The notes below the pieces were generated by a model. The model searched no databases and was not told the origin of the DNA. It saw only the letters and a program-made list of their open reading frames with translations. Both the position numbers and the translations under genes were made by a program. Shown here piece by piece: positions 1 through 9,745 of a stretch of 64,000 bases of DNA (positions are counted from its first letter, which is position 1; each line of letters begins with the position of its first letter). The stretch is from positions 434,001 to 498,000 of the forward strand of contig NZ_FTNT01000003.1 in the NCBI RefSeq assembly GCF_900156495.1. The letters are read 5' to 3'. This DNA comes from Williamsia sterculiae (lineage in GTDB: Bacteria > Actinomycetota > Actinomycetes > Mycobacteriales > Mycobacteriaceae).

Positions 1-289
1 TCATCAACGAGAGATACGCGTGGTCTTCGGCCAGGGTGGGCATCATCCCGAGGTCCGGGCCGTGGTCGGCGACCGACGGGCTGCGAGCGATGTCGAGATG
101 TCTGACACGGATCTCGTCGCAGGGCCGAGGTGTCGACGACCCTTCGGCTGCGAACAACGTGACCCGGTGGCCGCGATCGGCCAGTGAGGTGGCCAGGGCA
201 TGGACATGCGCCTCGAGCCCGCCGGCGAACGGCTCGACGATGGGGAATCGCGACGGTCCCAGCAGCGCCACCCGCAGGCCGGCCGTCAT
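1..289 (-). CDS. Glycosyltransferase family 4, N-terminal part (cut by window edge)
   Basis: The minus strand is open from an ATG at 289 to the window edge, giving 96 residues without a stop. The start reads MTAGLRVALLGPSRFP, followed by a glycine-rich segment (FAGGLEAHVHALATSLADRGH, residues about 21-41) and VTLFAAEGS. This is the usual N-terminal Rossmann fold of a GT-B family 4 glycosyltransferase, where the GG before an H/V helix contacts the donor. The ATG overlaps the TGA of the upstream glycosyltransferase (ATGA at 286-289), so the two are translationally coupled. The donor and acceptor cannot be read, and the catalytic C-terminal half lies outside the window. Confidence 0.8.
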   Translation of the reverse strand, partial: MTAGLRVALLGPSRFPIVEPFAGGLEAHVHALATSLADRGHRVTLFAAEGSSTPRPCDEIRVRHLDIARSPSVADHGPDLGMMPTLAEDHAYLSLM

Positions 290-1368
290 ACGGCCACGCC
301 GACGCGGCGGTCGAGCACCTCGCGGTAGATCCGTTCGTGCGCCGCGGCGATCTGTTCGCGCTGGGATCGACGCGCCGCAGCGCTCACCTGCGGTGGCCTG
401 TCACGCATCTCGTAAGCGCTGCGTAGCGCCTCCCGCAAGCTCTCCGGGTCGAACCGGCGCGCGCCGAAACCGAATGTGCGGCAGGCCTGCTGCGACCGGT
501 GGTGTCCGCAGTCGGCCACCACCGCGGTCACGCCGAGATCATGGCATGCCTCCAGCCAACCCGAATGCGTACCGAAGCGATACGGCATCACCGATACGTC
601 GATGTCGGACAGGTACTCCCACAGCTGATCATCGGAGAAGCGTGGATGGACACGAACGTCGACACCGCGGACCGCCCGCCGCCGCAGCAGCGCGTGGGCG
701 ACGTCGCGGCGCGATGCGTCGGCGGCGTCGTCCAACACGTGGCTGTCCAGGTCGATGCGGACCGTCGCCGTCGGCAGGTCGCGTACCGCGTCGATCACGG
801 TGTCGACGACGGTCAGGGGATCCAGATTCGCTCGCAGACTCTTCGCGTGCAGACCGACGACGAACTCCTCCCGCGGCCGTCGGGCCATTCCGATGAGGTG
901 CAACGGGGCCACGTGTGGGTGCGCGATCACGGTCGCCGATCTCGACCATCGCCGCTCGATCTCGTCGGCCGCGGATGCGGTGAGGGTGATCAGCGCGTCT
1001 GCAGCCGGTATCAGCACGTCGAGTTGGGCGAGATGTGCGGTGTCGTCGGCGAAGTGGGGATTGTGCAGGTCGTGCACGGTGAACACCAGAGGTTTGCCCA
1101 GTCCACGCAACACCGTCACGAGCGAGGTCAACTCATCGGTCGAATAGTGTTCGAACCCGAAGTGCAGATGGATCAGGTCGAAAGTGTCCTGCTGTGAGAC
1201 AACGTATTCAGGTTCCAACCAGCGCGGGGGCCACCATTGTTCGGCGGTGAGTGCATCCGGCGGTACCGGGTCGGGAAGGCGGACGACGGCGACGTCAGCG
1301 AGATCACCAGGGACGCGCAGATGCGCGACATAGGCGTGTCCGGTGGGCACCGAGGCCACGGAGATCAC
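286..1368 (-). CDS. Glycosyltransferase, GT-B fold (GT4-like)
   Basis: This 360-residue protein has a GT-B-like layout. An N-terminal domain carries FDLIHLHFGFEHYS and KPLVFTVHDLHNPHF. A C-terminal domain carries VVGLHAKSLRANL and SVMPYRFGTHSGWLEACHDLG, the equivalent of the E-x7-E sugar-nucleotide region of GT4 enzymes. I chose the GTG at 1368, where VISVASVPTGHAYV begins. The frame stays open upstream to 1479, but that extension is low-complexity and proline-rich. No clear ribosome site is visible. It is first in a two-gene minus-strand unit with the GT4 gene ending at the window edge. It faces the plus-strand WcbI/GT genes, so the region probably builds one surface glycan. The substrate is unknown. 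Confidence 0.75.
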   Translation of the reverse strand: MISVASVPTGHAYVAHLRVPGDLADVAVVRLPDPVPPDALTAEQWWPPRWLEPEYVVSQQDTFDLIHLHFGFEHYSTDELTSLVTVLRGLGKPLVFTVHDLHNPHFADDTAHLAQLDVLIPAADALITLTASAADEIERRWSRSATVIAHPHVAPLHLIGMARRPREEFVVGLHAKSLRANLDPLTVVDTVIDAVRDLPTATVRIDLDSHVLDDAADASRRDVAHALLRRRAVRGVDVRVHPRFSDDQLWEYLSDIDVSVMPYRFGTHSGWLEACHDLGVTAVVADCGHHRSQQACRTFGFGARRFDPESLREALRSAYEMRDRPPQVSAAARRSQREQIAAAHERIYREVLDRRVGVAV

Positions 1369-1513
1369 AGGCGGGGGTCCTCCATCGACAGACGGGGTGT
1401 GAGGCAAGCGAGATATAAAGGGGTGTGTCAACCACCCGGCCCGACTGTTCGAGAGGGGGAATCGTGCTTCGGGTACCACCTTATCGTGCCCCTACGACGG
1501 CAGGCATCACCAC

Positions 1514-2446
1514 GTGACCGACATCGACCCGAGAACCCGCCATTTCGGGTCTTTTTACCGCCTGGACCAGCCACGACGTGACGAGCGCCCGCTGTGGGTC
1601 ATCTGGGGCAACTGCCAGGCCGAAGCCCTACGGGTACTCCTCGCGTCGGCACCCGACGTCGGCATCCGCACCGTCCGCGTCCCTCCGGTCCACGAACTCG
1701 AAGCCGGCGACATCCCCTTCGTCCGCGAGTTGCTCGCCGACACGCAGGTATTGCTGTCCCAACCGGTCCGCGACGGTTACCGGGAACTCCCCATCGGAAC
1801 CGCGGACGCCATCGCGATGATGCCGGTGACGTCGCGGGTGGTCCGTTGGCCGGTGGTGCGCTACGCGGGGCTACACCCGTTCCAGATCATCGTGCGTGAC
1901 CCGGCGGACATGTCGTCGAATCCACCCGTGGTCCCGTACCACGACCTCCGCACCGTGCTCTGCGCCCGCGATGCCGTGCGCGACCGTCGGATCTACGACT
2001 CCACAGTGGATGCGCACACCATCCGGGAGGTGGCGCAATGGAGCGTGGAGCAGTTGCACGCGCGGGAACGCCGGGACACCGACATCGCGGTCTCCGATGT
2101 GTTGTCGGCGCTGGGCGCGTCGGCCGCACACACGATCAACCATCCCGGCAACGCCGTTCTGATGATCCTGGCGCAACGGATGTTCGCGGCCCTCGATGTG
2201 CCTGCGCGGCCTGTCGAACCGGATAGGGACCTGCTCGGATCGGTGCGGGCGCCGTTGGACGGCCGTGTCGTGGACGCGCTGAACCTCGATGCCCGGGAGA
2301 GCTCGACGTGGACCGTCGACGGTGCCGTCATACCCGACGACGAGGTGTTCGCCCGGCAGATCGGTTGGTACGCCGATCATCCCGGCTTCTTCGCAGCCAC
2401 CGAGCGCAGGTATGCCGAGCTTCTCGAGATCATCGGCATCCGATGA
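1514..2446 (+). CDS. WcbI-like polysaccharide biosynthesis protein (putative acetyltransferase)
   Basis: This 310-residue protein starts at a GTG at 1514. Its N-terminal region reads PLWVIWGNCQAEALRVLLA, the GNCQA signature of the WcbI family of capsule biosynthesis proteins, which are thought to acetylate or otherwise modify a surface polysaccharide. A second block (VVRYAGLHPFQIIVRD) and a C-terminal part with NHPGNAVLMILAQRM also fit the family. Its stop overlaps the next glycosyltransferase start by four bases (ATGA), so it heads a three-gene plus-strand operon with two glycosyltransferases. The family assignment is fairly secure. The reaction is inferred, because WcbI proteins are poorly characterised. 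Confidence 0.75.
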   Translation: MTDIDPRTRHFGSFYRLDQPRRDERPLWVIWGNCQAEALRVLLASAPDVGIRTVRVPPVHELEAGDIPFVRELLADTQVLLSQPVRDGYRELPIGTADAIAMMPVTSRVVRWPVVRYAGLHPFQIIVRDPADMSSNPPVVPYHDLRTVLCARDAVRDRRIYDSTVDAHTIREVAQWSVEQLHARERRDTDIAVSDVLSALGASAAHTINHPGNAVLMILAQRMFAALDVPARPVEPDRDLLGSVRAPLDGRVVDALNLDARESSTWTVDGAVIPDDEVFARQIGWYADHPGFFAATERRYAELLEIIGIR

Positions 2447-3489
2447 CCACGGCCGTCCCGTCCGCCGTCCTCCACCTGGTGGTCGGTCCACATGATCACG
2501 GTGTCGTCCGGTATGCGCGCGCCGTACACGCGTCGTTGGCGATGGACGACTCCGGGCAGCGACTCACCCACGTGGCCGACGCCGACGCCGCGGTGGCCGT
2601 GGTGGCACAGCCCTGCGGACCGCTCGTGCACATCCACGTCACCGACAAGCTCTTCGGTTCCGGTGCCACCGCTGCCGCCACCGCGGTGGTCGCCGTCGTC
2701 GATGCGGCGCACGCCGCCGGGACCCGGGTGTCTCTGACCCTGCACGATCTACCGCAGCCATCCGACGGTGCCGGATTCCACCGACGACGCGACGCCTACC
2801 GAGCCATGCTGACGGCGGCGGACGGGGTCATCGTCTCCAGCGAGCACGAGTCACGTCTCATCGACGAACATCTCGGGTGGTCGCCGCGGCCCCCGACGGA
2901 TGTCGAGGTGATCCCACTGATGGTCGGCAGTCCCGGTGACGCGGTCGTCCGCGTAGCCGCGCCCACCTCCCGGTCCGTCGGCGTCCTCGGCTTCCTGTAT
3001 CCCGGCAAGGGACACGCAGAGGTGTTGCGAGCGATGGCGGCGTCGGCGCCCGACGTCGTGTTCGTGGCGTTGGGTACCCCGTCGCCGGGGCACACCGACC
3101 TGGCCGATCAGCTCACCACCGATGCTGCGGCGGTGGGCCGCGGTTGCGAGATCACCGGGTTCCTCGACGATGCGCAGCTGGCGGTGCGCCTTGCCGAGGT
3201 CGGGGTGCCGGTCGCCCATCATCGGCACCTGTCGGCATCCGGGTCGATCAACACGTGGCGGGCCGCCCGACGTCGTCCGCTGGTGCCGCGGCACCGCTAC
3301 TCCGAGGAGATGGATCGGATGTCCCCGCGAACCATGACCCTCTACGACGAGGACCGGCTGTCGTCGGCGATCGCCGAAGCTCTCGCCGATCCGGCGTCGA
3401 CGTGGATCGACGCCGGCCGTCCGGTGCATCCCTCGCCCGCGGAGGTCGCGATGGCGCACCGAACCACCTTCGCGCGGTGGTCACGGTGA
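2443..3489 (+). CDS. Glycosyltransferase family 4/1
   Basis: The protein is 348 residues from the ATG at 2443, which overlaps the preceding stop (ATGA). The N-terminal half has HDHGVVRYARAVHASL and VSLTLHDLPQPS. The C-terminal half has SVGVLGFLYPGKGHAEVLRAM (the GT-B nucleotide-sugar loop with a lysine), CEITGFLDDAQL and SASGSINTWRAARRRPLVPR, which stands in for the donor-binding E-x7-E region. The same frame is open upstream to 2308, but that part lies inside the WcbI gene and is not used. It is the middle gene of WcbI-GT4-GT2 and overlaps the next gene by a GTGA. It probably adds a sugar to a cell-surface glycan or glycolipid. Confidence 0.75.
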   Translation: MTTAVPSAVLHLVVGPHDHGVVRYARAVHASLAMDDSGQRLTHVADADAAVAVVAQPCGPLVHIHVTDKLFGSGATAAATAVVAVVDAAHAAGTRVSLTLHDLPQPSDGAGFHRRRDAYRAMLTAADGVIVSSEHESRLIDEHLGWSPRPPTDVEVIPLMVGSPGDAVVRVAAPTSRSVGVLGFLYPGKGHAEVLRAMAASAPDVVFVALGTPSPGHTDLADQLTTDAAAVGRGCEITGFLDDAQLAVRLAEVGVPVAHHRHLSASGSINTWRAARRRPLVPRHRYSEEMDRMSPRTMTLYDEDRLSSAIAEALADPASTWIDAGRPVHPSPAEVAMAHRTTFARWSR

Positions 3490-4862
3490 GCGGGCTCTGG
3501 CCGCTGGACGACGGTCACTGGGTGGTCGCCGACAACCGGTGGGATCTCGCACCGCCGCCTTCTCGCGAACCGACGGTGAGCGTGATCATCCCGTACTACG
3601 AACAGCCGTGGCAGCTGGAGTTGGTGCTGACCGCGCTGTCGATGCAGACTCACCCGGCCGATCTCATCGAGGTGATCGTCGCGGACGACGGGTCTCGCAA
3701 TGCTCCCGACGTGGCGCATCACGATCTCACGGTGTCGGTTGTCCGCCAGCCGAACAACGGTTTTCGAGCGGCGGCGGTGCGGAACCTGGGTGCCGCGGCG
3801 GCCGGCGGGGAGGTGTTGTGTTTCCTCGACGCCGACACCGTTCCCGAACCCGATTACCTGTCCCGCGCCACCCGACTCCCCGCCGCGGTGCCGGATGCCG
3901 TGGTCGTGGGGCGACGTCGGCACGCCGATCTGTCCGGGTGGTCGCCCACCCGGTTACGCGGTTGGTGGGATGGTGCACACGTCGGCCCGGCGGTTCTCGA
4001 GGAGCCGGGCTGGCTGGTCGAGGCGTACACCCGCACCCGCAATCTCCTGATTCCGGGTTGGGACGCGTACAAATACCTGATCAGCGCCGTGTTGACCTGC
4101 CACCGTTCCATGTTCGTCCACGCGGGTGGTTTCGACGAGTCCTTCGACCGATACGGCGGTGAGGACTGGGAACTGGCGAACCGGATGTTCATGTGTGGTG
4201 CGGTTCTCGCGCACGTTCCCGACGCGGTGGCCTGGCACGACGGCCCGGATTGGGGACTGCGCGCGGGGCCGGAACGCACCGAGGTCAAGAATGCCGAGGC
4301 GCAGGCGCTGGCCCCGCTGATCACCGATCCCGCCGCACGGACGTCGGGCCTGAGGTTTCGCATCCCCGACGTGGCCGTGACCCTCGCGGTCGACGGCCAC
4401 ACCCCGGCATCGCTGCAGCGAACCGTCGCGTCATTGCTCACCGGCCCTCAGGGGATACCGCTCGATCACGCGATCTGGTTGTGCGGTAACGGTGCCGACG
4501 AGATGCTCCGGGTCCTGGGGGTGTGCGACACGCGGGTTCGAACCGGCCTGCCGGACCAGGAGGTGGTGCGGCGTTGCCGGTACACCGTGCACATCTCGGG
4601 ACGCGTCGTCGTGGAGAGCGGAGCGCTGGGACGGGTGTTCGCCGATCTCGGTCCCGGTGGTGCCGGCGCAGCCTCGGTCGACGTCGGTGCGGACGGGTCG
4701 GTCACGGTGCACACCTCGCGGGCGCGCCATCGAGCACGCAGGCTGACCCCGTATGGGTGGTCGGAGGACACCGCCATCCGTGCGTTGTTCGGTGTGAACT
4801 CGCTGGTCGGAGACGACATCGGAATCCGGGTGGTCGGCGACGAACCGGACCTCTCGTGGTGA
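3486..4862 (+). CDS. Glycosyltransferase family 2
   Basis: This is a 458-residue protein from a GTG at 3486 that overlaps the upstream TGA. A GT-A domain occupies about residues 25-260. VSVIIPYYEQPWQLELVLTAL is the nucleotide-binding start, ADDGS follows, LDADTVPEPDYL carries the metal-binding DxD-type motif, and GGFDESFDRYGGEDWELANR is the acceptor/catalytic ED block typical of GT2 enzymes. The remaining 200 residues form a second region that I do not recognise, with repeated beta-like hydrophobic patches. It is the last gene of the WcbI-GT-GT operon. Its 3' end is 12 bp from the converging gamma-glutamyltransferase gene. Confidence 0.8.
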   Translation: MSGLWPLDDGHWVVADNRWDLAPPPSREPTVSVIIPYYEQPWQLELVLTALSMQTHPADLIEVIVADDGSRNAPDVAHHDLTVSVVRQPNNGFRAAAVRNLGAAAAGGEVLCFLDADTVPEPDYLSRATRLPAAVPDAVVVGRRRHADLSGWSPTRLRGWWDGAHVGPAVLEEPGWLVEAYTRTRNLLIPGWDAYKYLISAVLTCHRSMFVHAGGFDESFDRYGGEDWELANRMFMCGAVLAHVPDAVAWHDGPDWGLRAGPERTEVKNAEAQALAPLITDPAARTSGLRFRIPDVAVTLAVDGHTPASLQRTVASLLTGPQGIPLDHAIWLCGNGADEMLRVLGVCDTRVRTGLPDQEVVRRCRYTVHISGRVVVESGALGRVFADLGPGGAGAASVDVGADGSVTVHTSRARHRARRLTPYGWSEDTAIRALFGVNSLVGDDIGIRVVGDEPDLSW

Positions 4863-4874
4863 CCGAGCACGGCC

Positions 4875-6827
4875 TCACCGCACCGGGTCGCCCATCACCT
4901 CGCCCTCCCGGCGGGGGTCTGCCCCGCCGACATAACCGGTCCCGTCCCGTATCACGGCGGCGAGACCGGACGACTGATCGGCCACCGACACCTGATGACC
5001 TCGAGCACGCAGTCCGCGCACCAGTGGGTCGTCGGCCCCGTCGTTCGCGGTGTCGATCCCCGGATGTTCACCGCCGACGTTGGTGACGGGTGTGTTGGCT
5101 GCGCCGAAGTCCACCCCGGAGACCGCCTGCTGGGGGTCGAGGCCCCAATCCAGCAGATTGATGAGCGTCTTCACGACGAATTGGATGATCACCGACCCAC
5201 CTGGTGATCCCAGTGAACCGACCAACTCGCCGCGTGAGCCGTCCGGTTGACGGGCGAACAGCAAGGTCGGTGACATGGCGCTACGCGGACGTTTACCGGC
5301 CTCCACGCGATTCGCCACCGGCTTACCCGTGGAGTCGACGGGGGAGGAGGAGAAGTCGGTCAGCTGATTGTTGAGAATGAATCCGTCGACCATGTGGAAC
5401 GACCCGAAGGCCGACTCCACCGTGGTGGTCATCGTCGCCGCGTCACCCTTCTTGTCCACGACGACCACCTGACTGGTGCCGTGTTCCGGGGTGGGTGCGG
5501 CCGACCCGGGTGCGGCCGGGAAATCACCTGGTCTGGCCTCACCCATCGATCTGTCCGGATTGATCGACGACGCACGTTGTTTCAGGTAGTTCGGATCGGT
5601 GAGCGCGGCGGGAGATCCGCCGGGTAGAGGAACGAAGTCCGCATCGGCGACGTATTCGTCGCGGTCCGCGTAGGCGAGGCGTTCGGCTCCGGAGACCAGG
5701 TGGACCGCCTCAGCCTGTGGGATGCCCCCGTTGCGGTCGATCCTGTCGGGCCGCAGGGATGCCAGGTCGAAGTTCGACAGGATGCCCATCGTCGCGGCTA
5801 CAGCGATGCCACCCGAGGACGGTGGGGGCATACCGCACAGGATGCGGGTGCGGTAGGGCGTGCACAACGCCTCCCGCGTTCGTGCTGTGTACCCGGCCAG
5901 ATCATCGACTGTGGTCAGCCCCGGGGTGACCCCACCTTCGGTGGAGCCGATGGCATCGACGATGTCTCGCGCGACAGAGCCCGTGTAGAAGGCGTCCGCA
6001 CCGTCACCGGCGACGGCGCCCAACGTCTTCGCGTATGCCGGGTTGGTGAGGCGGGTTCCGGCGGTCTTGGGTGACCCGTCCGCGTTGAGGAAGTACGCGC
6101 GGGCATCCGCATCGACCGCGAGTTGCGCCCGACTGTCGGCGATGGCCGCGGCCATCCGTGGACTGATGTCGAAACCGTTGTCGGCGAGTCGGATCGCAGA
6201 CGTGAACAGGTCGCGCCACCGCTTGTCGCCGTGTTCGGACTGGGCCAACTGCAGCATTCGCAGCACTCCGGGGGTGCCGATGGACCGACCGCTGGCCCGC
6301 GCCGACGGCATCGGCGATCGATGGTCTGTGGGACTGATGTACCGGAGATAGTCTCCGGTCGCGGCCGCGGGCGCGGTCTCCCGACCGTCGTAGGCTCGCA
6401 GCGTTTTCGATGCGGCATCGTAGTAGACCAGGAATGCGCCGCCGCCGATCCCGGTGGCCTGGGGTTCCACCAACCCCAGTACCGCCTGCGCCGCGACCAC
6501 CCCGTCGGCGGCGCTTCCCCCGTCGCGGACCACCTCACATGCGGCCTGGGTGGCCAGCGGGTTGGCGGTGACCACCGCGAAGCTCGTGGTGTGCACCGGG
6601 GTCATCGCATCGCGGTATCCGGCGGCCACCTCGGGATTGGTGGCGATGTCGCGACTCGACCCGTCCGCGGACGCTGCCGCGACCACCGGAGTGCCGTTGG
6701 GAACCGTTGCGCAGGTGCCGCCTTCGGCGCCCGACCGCGGGACGGTGTCGTCACAGGCCACGGCGGTCAGGCCCAGCACCGTCGCGACCGCGACGGTCAG
6801 CGCCCGAGTGCGTGACGTCGGTACCAT
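4875..6827 (-). CDS. ggt: Gamma-glutamyltransferase (glutathione hydrolase), predicted lipoprotein
   Basis: GGT cleaves gamma-glutamyl bonds of glutathione-like thiols outside the membrane and is made as a proenzyme that splits itself. The protein is 650 residues from the ATG at 6827, chosen because it begins a signal peptide (RTRALTVAVATVLGLTAVAC) with a lipobox-like cysteine at about 28. A longer frame reaches 6890 but adds a non-signal extension. Family motifs are GGSAADGVVAAQAVLGLVEPQ, GIGGGAFLVYYD, MPPPSSGGIA, and the autoprocessing nucleophile Thr451 in EHGTSQVVVVD. GSLGSPGGSVIIQ near the end is the gamma-glutamyl pocket. The lipobox has Ala at -3, which is less usual, so lipidation is likely but not certain. 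Confidence 0.92.
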   Translation of the reverse strand: MVPTSRTRALTVAVATVLGLTAVACDDTVPRSGAEGGTCATVPNGTPVVAAASADGSSRDIATNPEVAAGYRDAMTPVHTTSFAVVTANPLATQAACEVVRDGGSAADGVVAAQAVLGLVEPQATGIGGGAFLVYYDAASKTLRAYDGRETAPAAATGDYLRYISPTDHRSPMPSARASGRSIGTPGVLRMLQLAQSEHGDKRWRDLFTSAIRLADNGFDISPRMAAAIADSRAQLAVDADARAYFLNADGSPKTAGTRLTNPAYAKTLGAVAGDGADAFYTGSVARDIVDAIGSTEGGVTPGLTTVDDLAGYTARTREALCTPYRTRILCGMPPPSSGGIAVAATMGILSNFDLASLRPDRIDRNGGIPQAEAVHLVSGAERLAYADRDEYVADADFVPLPGGSPAALTDPNYLKQRASSINPDRSMGEARPGDFPAAPGSAAPTPEHGTSQVVVVDKKGDAATMTTTVESAFGSFHMVDGFILNNQLTDFSSSPVDSTGKPVANRVEAGKRPRSAMSPTLLFARQPDGSRGELVGSLGSPGGSVIIQFVVKTLINLLDWGLDPQQAVSGVDFGAANTPVTNVGGEHPGIDTANDGADDPLVRGLRARGHQVSVADQSSGLAAVIRDGTGYVGGADPRREGEVMGDPVR

Positions 6828-6890
6828 GCGGCTCTCCTGTCCGAGGTGTGGTCCGACGCTAACAGTGATCCGGCGCGGACGAGACGACAA

Positions 6891-6920
6891 CGCCCCGCGA
6901 ACCGGGAGGCTCGCGGGGCG
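6891..6920 (-). terminator. Hairpin terminator of katG
   Basis: CGCCCCGCGA (6891-6900) and TCGCGGGGCG (6911-6920) are perfect 10-bp inverted arms around a 10-nt loop. They lie 13 bp past the katG stop and before the ggt start. No long T-run follows on the minus strand (only TTGTC), which is usual for actinobacterial terminators. Confidence 0.7.
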
Positions 6921-6933
6921 CAGTCTCGGGTGA

Positions 6934-9186
6934 TCAGCGCACGTCGAACCGGTCCAGCATCATGACCTTGTCCCACGCGGCGACGAAGTCGCGCACGAAC
7001 TTGTCCTTGGCGTCGTCGGCCCCGTACACCTCGGCCACCGCACGCAACTGGGTGTTGGACCCGAAGACCAGATCCGCACGGCTACCGGTGAACTTCTCCG
7101 CTCCGGTCGCCCGGTCGCGACCGACGTAGGTGGTGTTGTCGTCGCCCGCCGGCTCCCACGCGATCTCCATGTCGAGGAGATTGGTGAAGAAGTTGTTGCT
7201 CAACGTCTCGACATCGTCGGTGAAAACGCCGACCTTCGAGTTCTTGTAGTTGGCTCCCAATACCCGCAGCCCACCGATCAGGACGGTCATCTCGGGAGCG
7301 GACAGGTTGAGCAGGTTGGCCTTGTCGACGAGCAGATACTCCGCGCCCAGTTGCTGACCCTTGCCCTCGTAGTTGCGGAAGCCGTCCGCGGTGGGCTCGA
7401 GGTGGGCGAACGACTCGACGTCCGTCTTGTCCTGGGTGGCGTCGGTCCGGCCCGGGGTGAACGGGACGGTGATGTCGAAACCACCTGCCTTGGCGGCCTT
7501 CTCGACACCGGCGGCGCCGGCGAGGACGACGAGGTCGGCGAAGGACACCCGAGCACCGGCGGAACCGGTGAACGATTCGCCGATCCCCTCGAGAACCGAG
7601 ATCACCCGCGCGAGTTCGTCGGGCTCGTTGACCTCCCAGTCGACCTGGGGGTGCAGACGCAGACGGCCACCGTTGGGGCCGCCGCGCTTGTCGCTCTGCC
7701 GGAACGACGCGGCCGCCGCCCACGCGGTCTTCACCAGCTGCGAGACACTCAGACCGGATTCGAGCACCGTGGCTTTCAGTGCGGCGATGTCCTCGCCGTT
7801 GATCAGGTCACCCTCCGCCGGCGGCACGGGGTCCTGCCAGAGGAGTTCCTCCGATGGCACCTCTGGGCCGAGGTAGCGCGTGATCGGGCCCATGTCGCGG
7901 TGGGTGAGCTTGTACCAGGCGCGAGAGAACTGGTCGGCCAGGGCCGCGGGATCCTCGAGCCACGCGCGGGTGATCTCGGCGTAGATCGGATCGGTGCGCA
8001 GGGCGAGGTCGCTGGTCAGCATCATCGGGGGGTGCTTCTGTCCCTCGACGTGGGCGTCGGGCACCAGGTCGGCCGCGGCGCCGTCCTTGGGCTTCCACTG
8101 CCACGCGCCGCCGGGGCCCTTGTGGACCTCCCACTCGTACCCGTACAGGATCTCCAGGTAGGAGTTGTCCCAGGTGGTGGGCGTCGGTGTCCAGGCACCC
8201 TCGATACCGCTGGTGATGGTGTACTGGGCGTTGCCGGTGCCCAGGCTGTTCTTCCATCCCAGGCCCTGCATCTCCAACCCGGCACCACCGGGCTCGGGAC
8301 CGATGTACTGGTCCGGGTTGCCCGCACCGTGGACCTTGCCGAAGGTGTGGCCGCCGACGATCAGGGCGGCGGTCTCGACGTCGTTCATGGCCATCCGTCC
8401 GAAAGTCTCGCGGATGTCGTTGGCCGAGAGCTGCGGATCGGGATTGCCGTTGGGGCCCTCGGGATTGACGTAGATGAGACCCATCTGCGATGCGCCCAGC
8501 GGCTTCTCGAGCTCATGGTTCTCGTCGAACCGTTCGTCACCCAACCAGGTGTGTTCCGGTCCCCAGTACACGTCCTGGTCGGGCTCCCAACCATCCACCC
8601 GGCCGCCGGCGAAACCGAAGGTCTGCAGACCCATGGTCTCCAGCGCGACGTTGCCGGTCAGGATGATCAGGTCTGCCCAGGACAGCTTCTTGCCGTACTT
8701 CTGCTTGATCGGCCACAACAGACGACGCGCCTTGTCGAGGCTCGCGTTGTCGGGCCAGCTGTTCAGCGGCTCGAACCGCTGCATGGCCGCCCCGCCGCCA
8801 CCGCGCCCGTCGTCCACCCGGTAGGTGCCCGCCGAGTGCCAGGACATGCGGATGAAGAAGGGCCCGTAGTTGCCGTAGTCGGCGGGCCACCACGACTTCG
8901 ACTCGGTGAGCAGCGCGGCGAGATCCGTCTTCACAGCGGCGAGATCGAGGGTCGCGAATTCTTCGGCATAGTCGAAGTCCCCACCCAACGGGTTCGCGAC
9001 GGCCGGGTTCTTCTGGAGGATCCCCAGGTTGAGCTCCTCCGGCCACCAGTCGCGATTGCTCGCACCCTCGACCGGATACTTGCGGTTGTTGCCGGCGACG
9101 GGGCACGCAGAAGCGTCGACCGCGGAGTGTTCCTCCGGCTGGTCGGCATTCATTTCCTTGACGCGTGTCTCGTGTTCTTCGGTCAC
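6934..9186 (-). CDS. katG: Catalase-peroxidase
   Basis: KatG is a haem enzyme that destroys hydrogen peroxide by catalase and peroxidase activity. The protein is 750 residues, close to the family's 740, with the two homologous peroxidase domains of class I enzymes. The active-site set Arg113-x-x-Trp116-His117 is in [13 protein letters not shown]. The Trp116-Tyr239-Met265 covalent adduct residues are all present ([20 protein letters not shown]), and the proximal haem ligand is His280 in [12 protein letters not shown] chose the GTG at 9186 because AAAGGA lies 5-6 bases upstream; the frame runs on to 9276 without a better site. Unlike many actinobacterial katG genes it has no furA directly upstream. 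Confidence 0.97.
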   Translation of the reverse strand: MTEEHETRVKEMNADQPEEHSAVDASACPVAGNNRKYPVEGASNRDWWPEELNLGILQKNPAVANPLGGDFDYAEEFATLDLAAVKTDLAALLTESKSWWPADYGNYGPFFIRMSWHSAGTYRVDDGRGGGGAAMQRFEPLNSWPDNASLDKARRLLWPIKQKYGKKLSWADLIILTGNVALETMGLQTFGFAGGRVDGWEPDQDVYWGPEHTWLGDERFDENHELEKPLGASQMGLIYVNPEGPNGNPDPQLSANDIRETFGRMAMNDVETAALIVGGHTFGKVHGAGNPDQYIGPEPGGAGLEMQGLGWKNSLGTGNAQYTITSGIEGAWTPTPTTWDNSYLEILYGYEWEVHKGPGGAWQWKPKDGAAADLVPDAHVEGQKHPPMMLTSDLALRTDPIYAEITRAWLEDPAALADQFSRAWYKLTHRDMGPITRYLGPEVPSEELLWQDPVPPAEGDLINGEDIAALKATVLESGLSVSQLVKTAWAAAASFRQSDKRGGPNGGRLRLHPQVDWEVNEPDELARVISVLEGIGESFTGSAGARVSFADLVVLAGAAGVEKAAKAGGFDITVPFTPGRTDATQDKTDVESFAHLEPTADGFRNYEGKGQQLGAEYLLVDKANLLNLSAPEMTVLIGGLRVLGANYKNSKVGVFTDDVETLSNNFFTNLLDMEIAWEPAGDDNTTYVGRDRATGAEKFTGSRADLVFGSNTQLRAVAEVYGADDAKDKFVRDFVAAWDKVMMLDRFDVR

Positions 9187-9562
9187 GATGTTCCTTTCGT
9201 GGGGCCACTTGGCTGCGGCGACCACCGGGCTACGATGGTGGACTCGAACTCTTCGAACGATACCTGCGACACCCACTCGAATCGGTGTGTCGGGACATCT
9301 CGCGGCAGCCCCTCGTGCCTGGTTGTGGACGTTCTTATCGCAGTGAGAAAGTCGTCCTATCGCCGAAGCGGAAAGCGGTGCTGTGTTCGGGCGTCGGGGG
9401 TGGTTCTCCGTCGGTCCGTGGCGCCGGCGCCGGCGCGCGGGGGACTACCGGTCGCTCAACGGATCCGGAGCCCGTTCCCAGTGGATTCCCAGTGGCCTGT
9501 CCTATGTTTCTGGCCAGTCGGGAACCACCTGCCGCAAACACCGCACTGCAAGGGATGGACTC
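9187..9562. other. 376-bp region between katG and a small plus-strand ORF
   Basis: I see no convincing gene here. It must carry the katG promoter on the minus strand. A weak inverted repeat, CGACAC (9267-9272) with GTGTCG (9287-9292), lies about 80-105 bp upstream of katG. TTCCCAGTGG occurs twice near 9476-9496. No recognisable FurA or OxyR box and no furA gene fragment were found by eye. Confidence 0.4.
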
Positions 9563-9727
9563 ATGCTCGCCAGTCAGACCATCGACGTCGTCGGAGCCTA
9601 CGGGTCCGTGACCACGATCTCCCAACGACCGGACGGCACCATCGAGGTGGTGACCTCGGGCGGGTCGGGCGCGGTGATACGGGTCAGCGGCGACCTCCGG
9701 ACCGTCTGCGTCGGCGCCGATCGGTAG
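9563..9727 (+). CDS. Small hypothetical protein (54 aa)
   Basis: ATG at 9563 is preceded by AAGGGA about seven bases upstream. The 54-residue product begins MLASQTIDVVGAYGSVTTIS, continues with short beta-strand-like alternation (RPDGTIEVVTSGGSGAVIRVSGDLRTV) and ends VGADR. No domain is recognised. The frame extends upstream to 9383, but that part is Arg-rich and looks non-coding. It converges on the aminotransferase gene 18 bp away. It could be a real small protein or chance. Confidence 0.45.
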   Translation: MLASQTIDVVGAYGSVTTISQRPDGTIEVVTSGGSGAVIRVSGDLRTVCVGADR

Positions 9728-9745
9728 CGGCGAGGTGGGGCTCGG

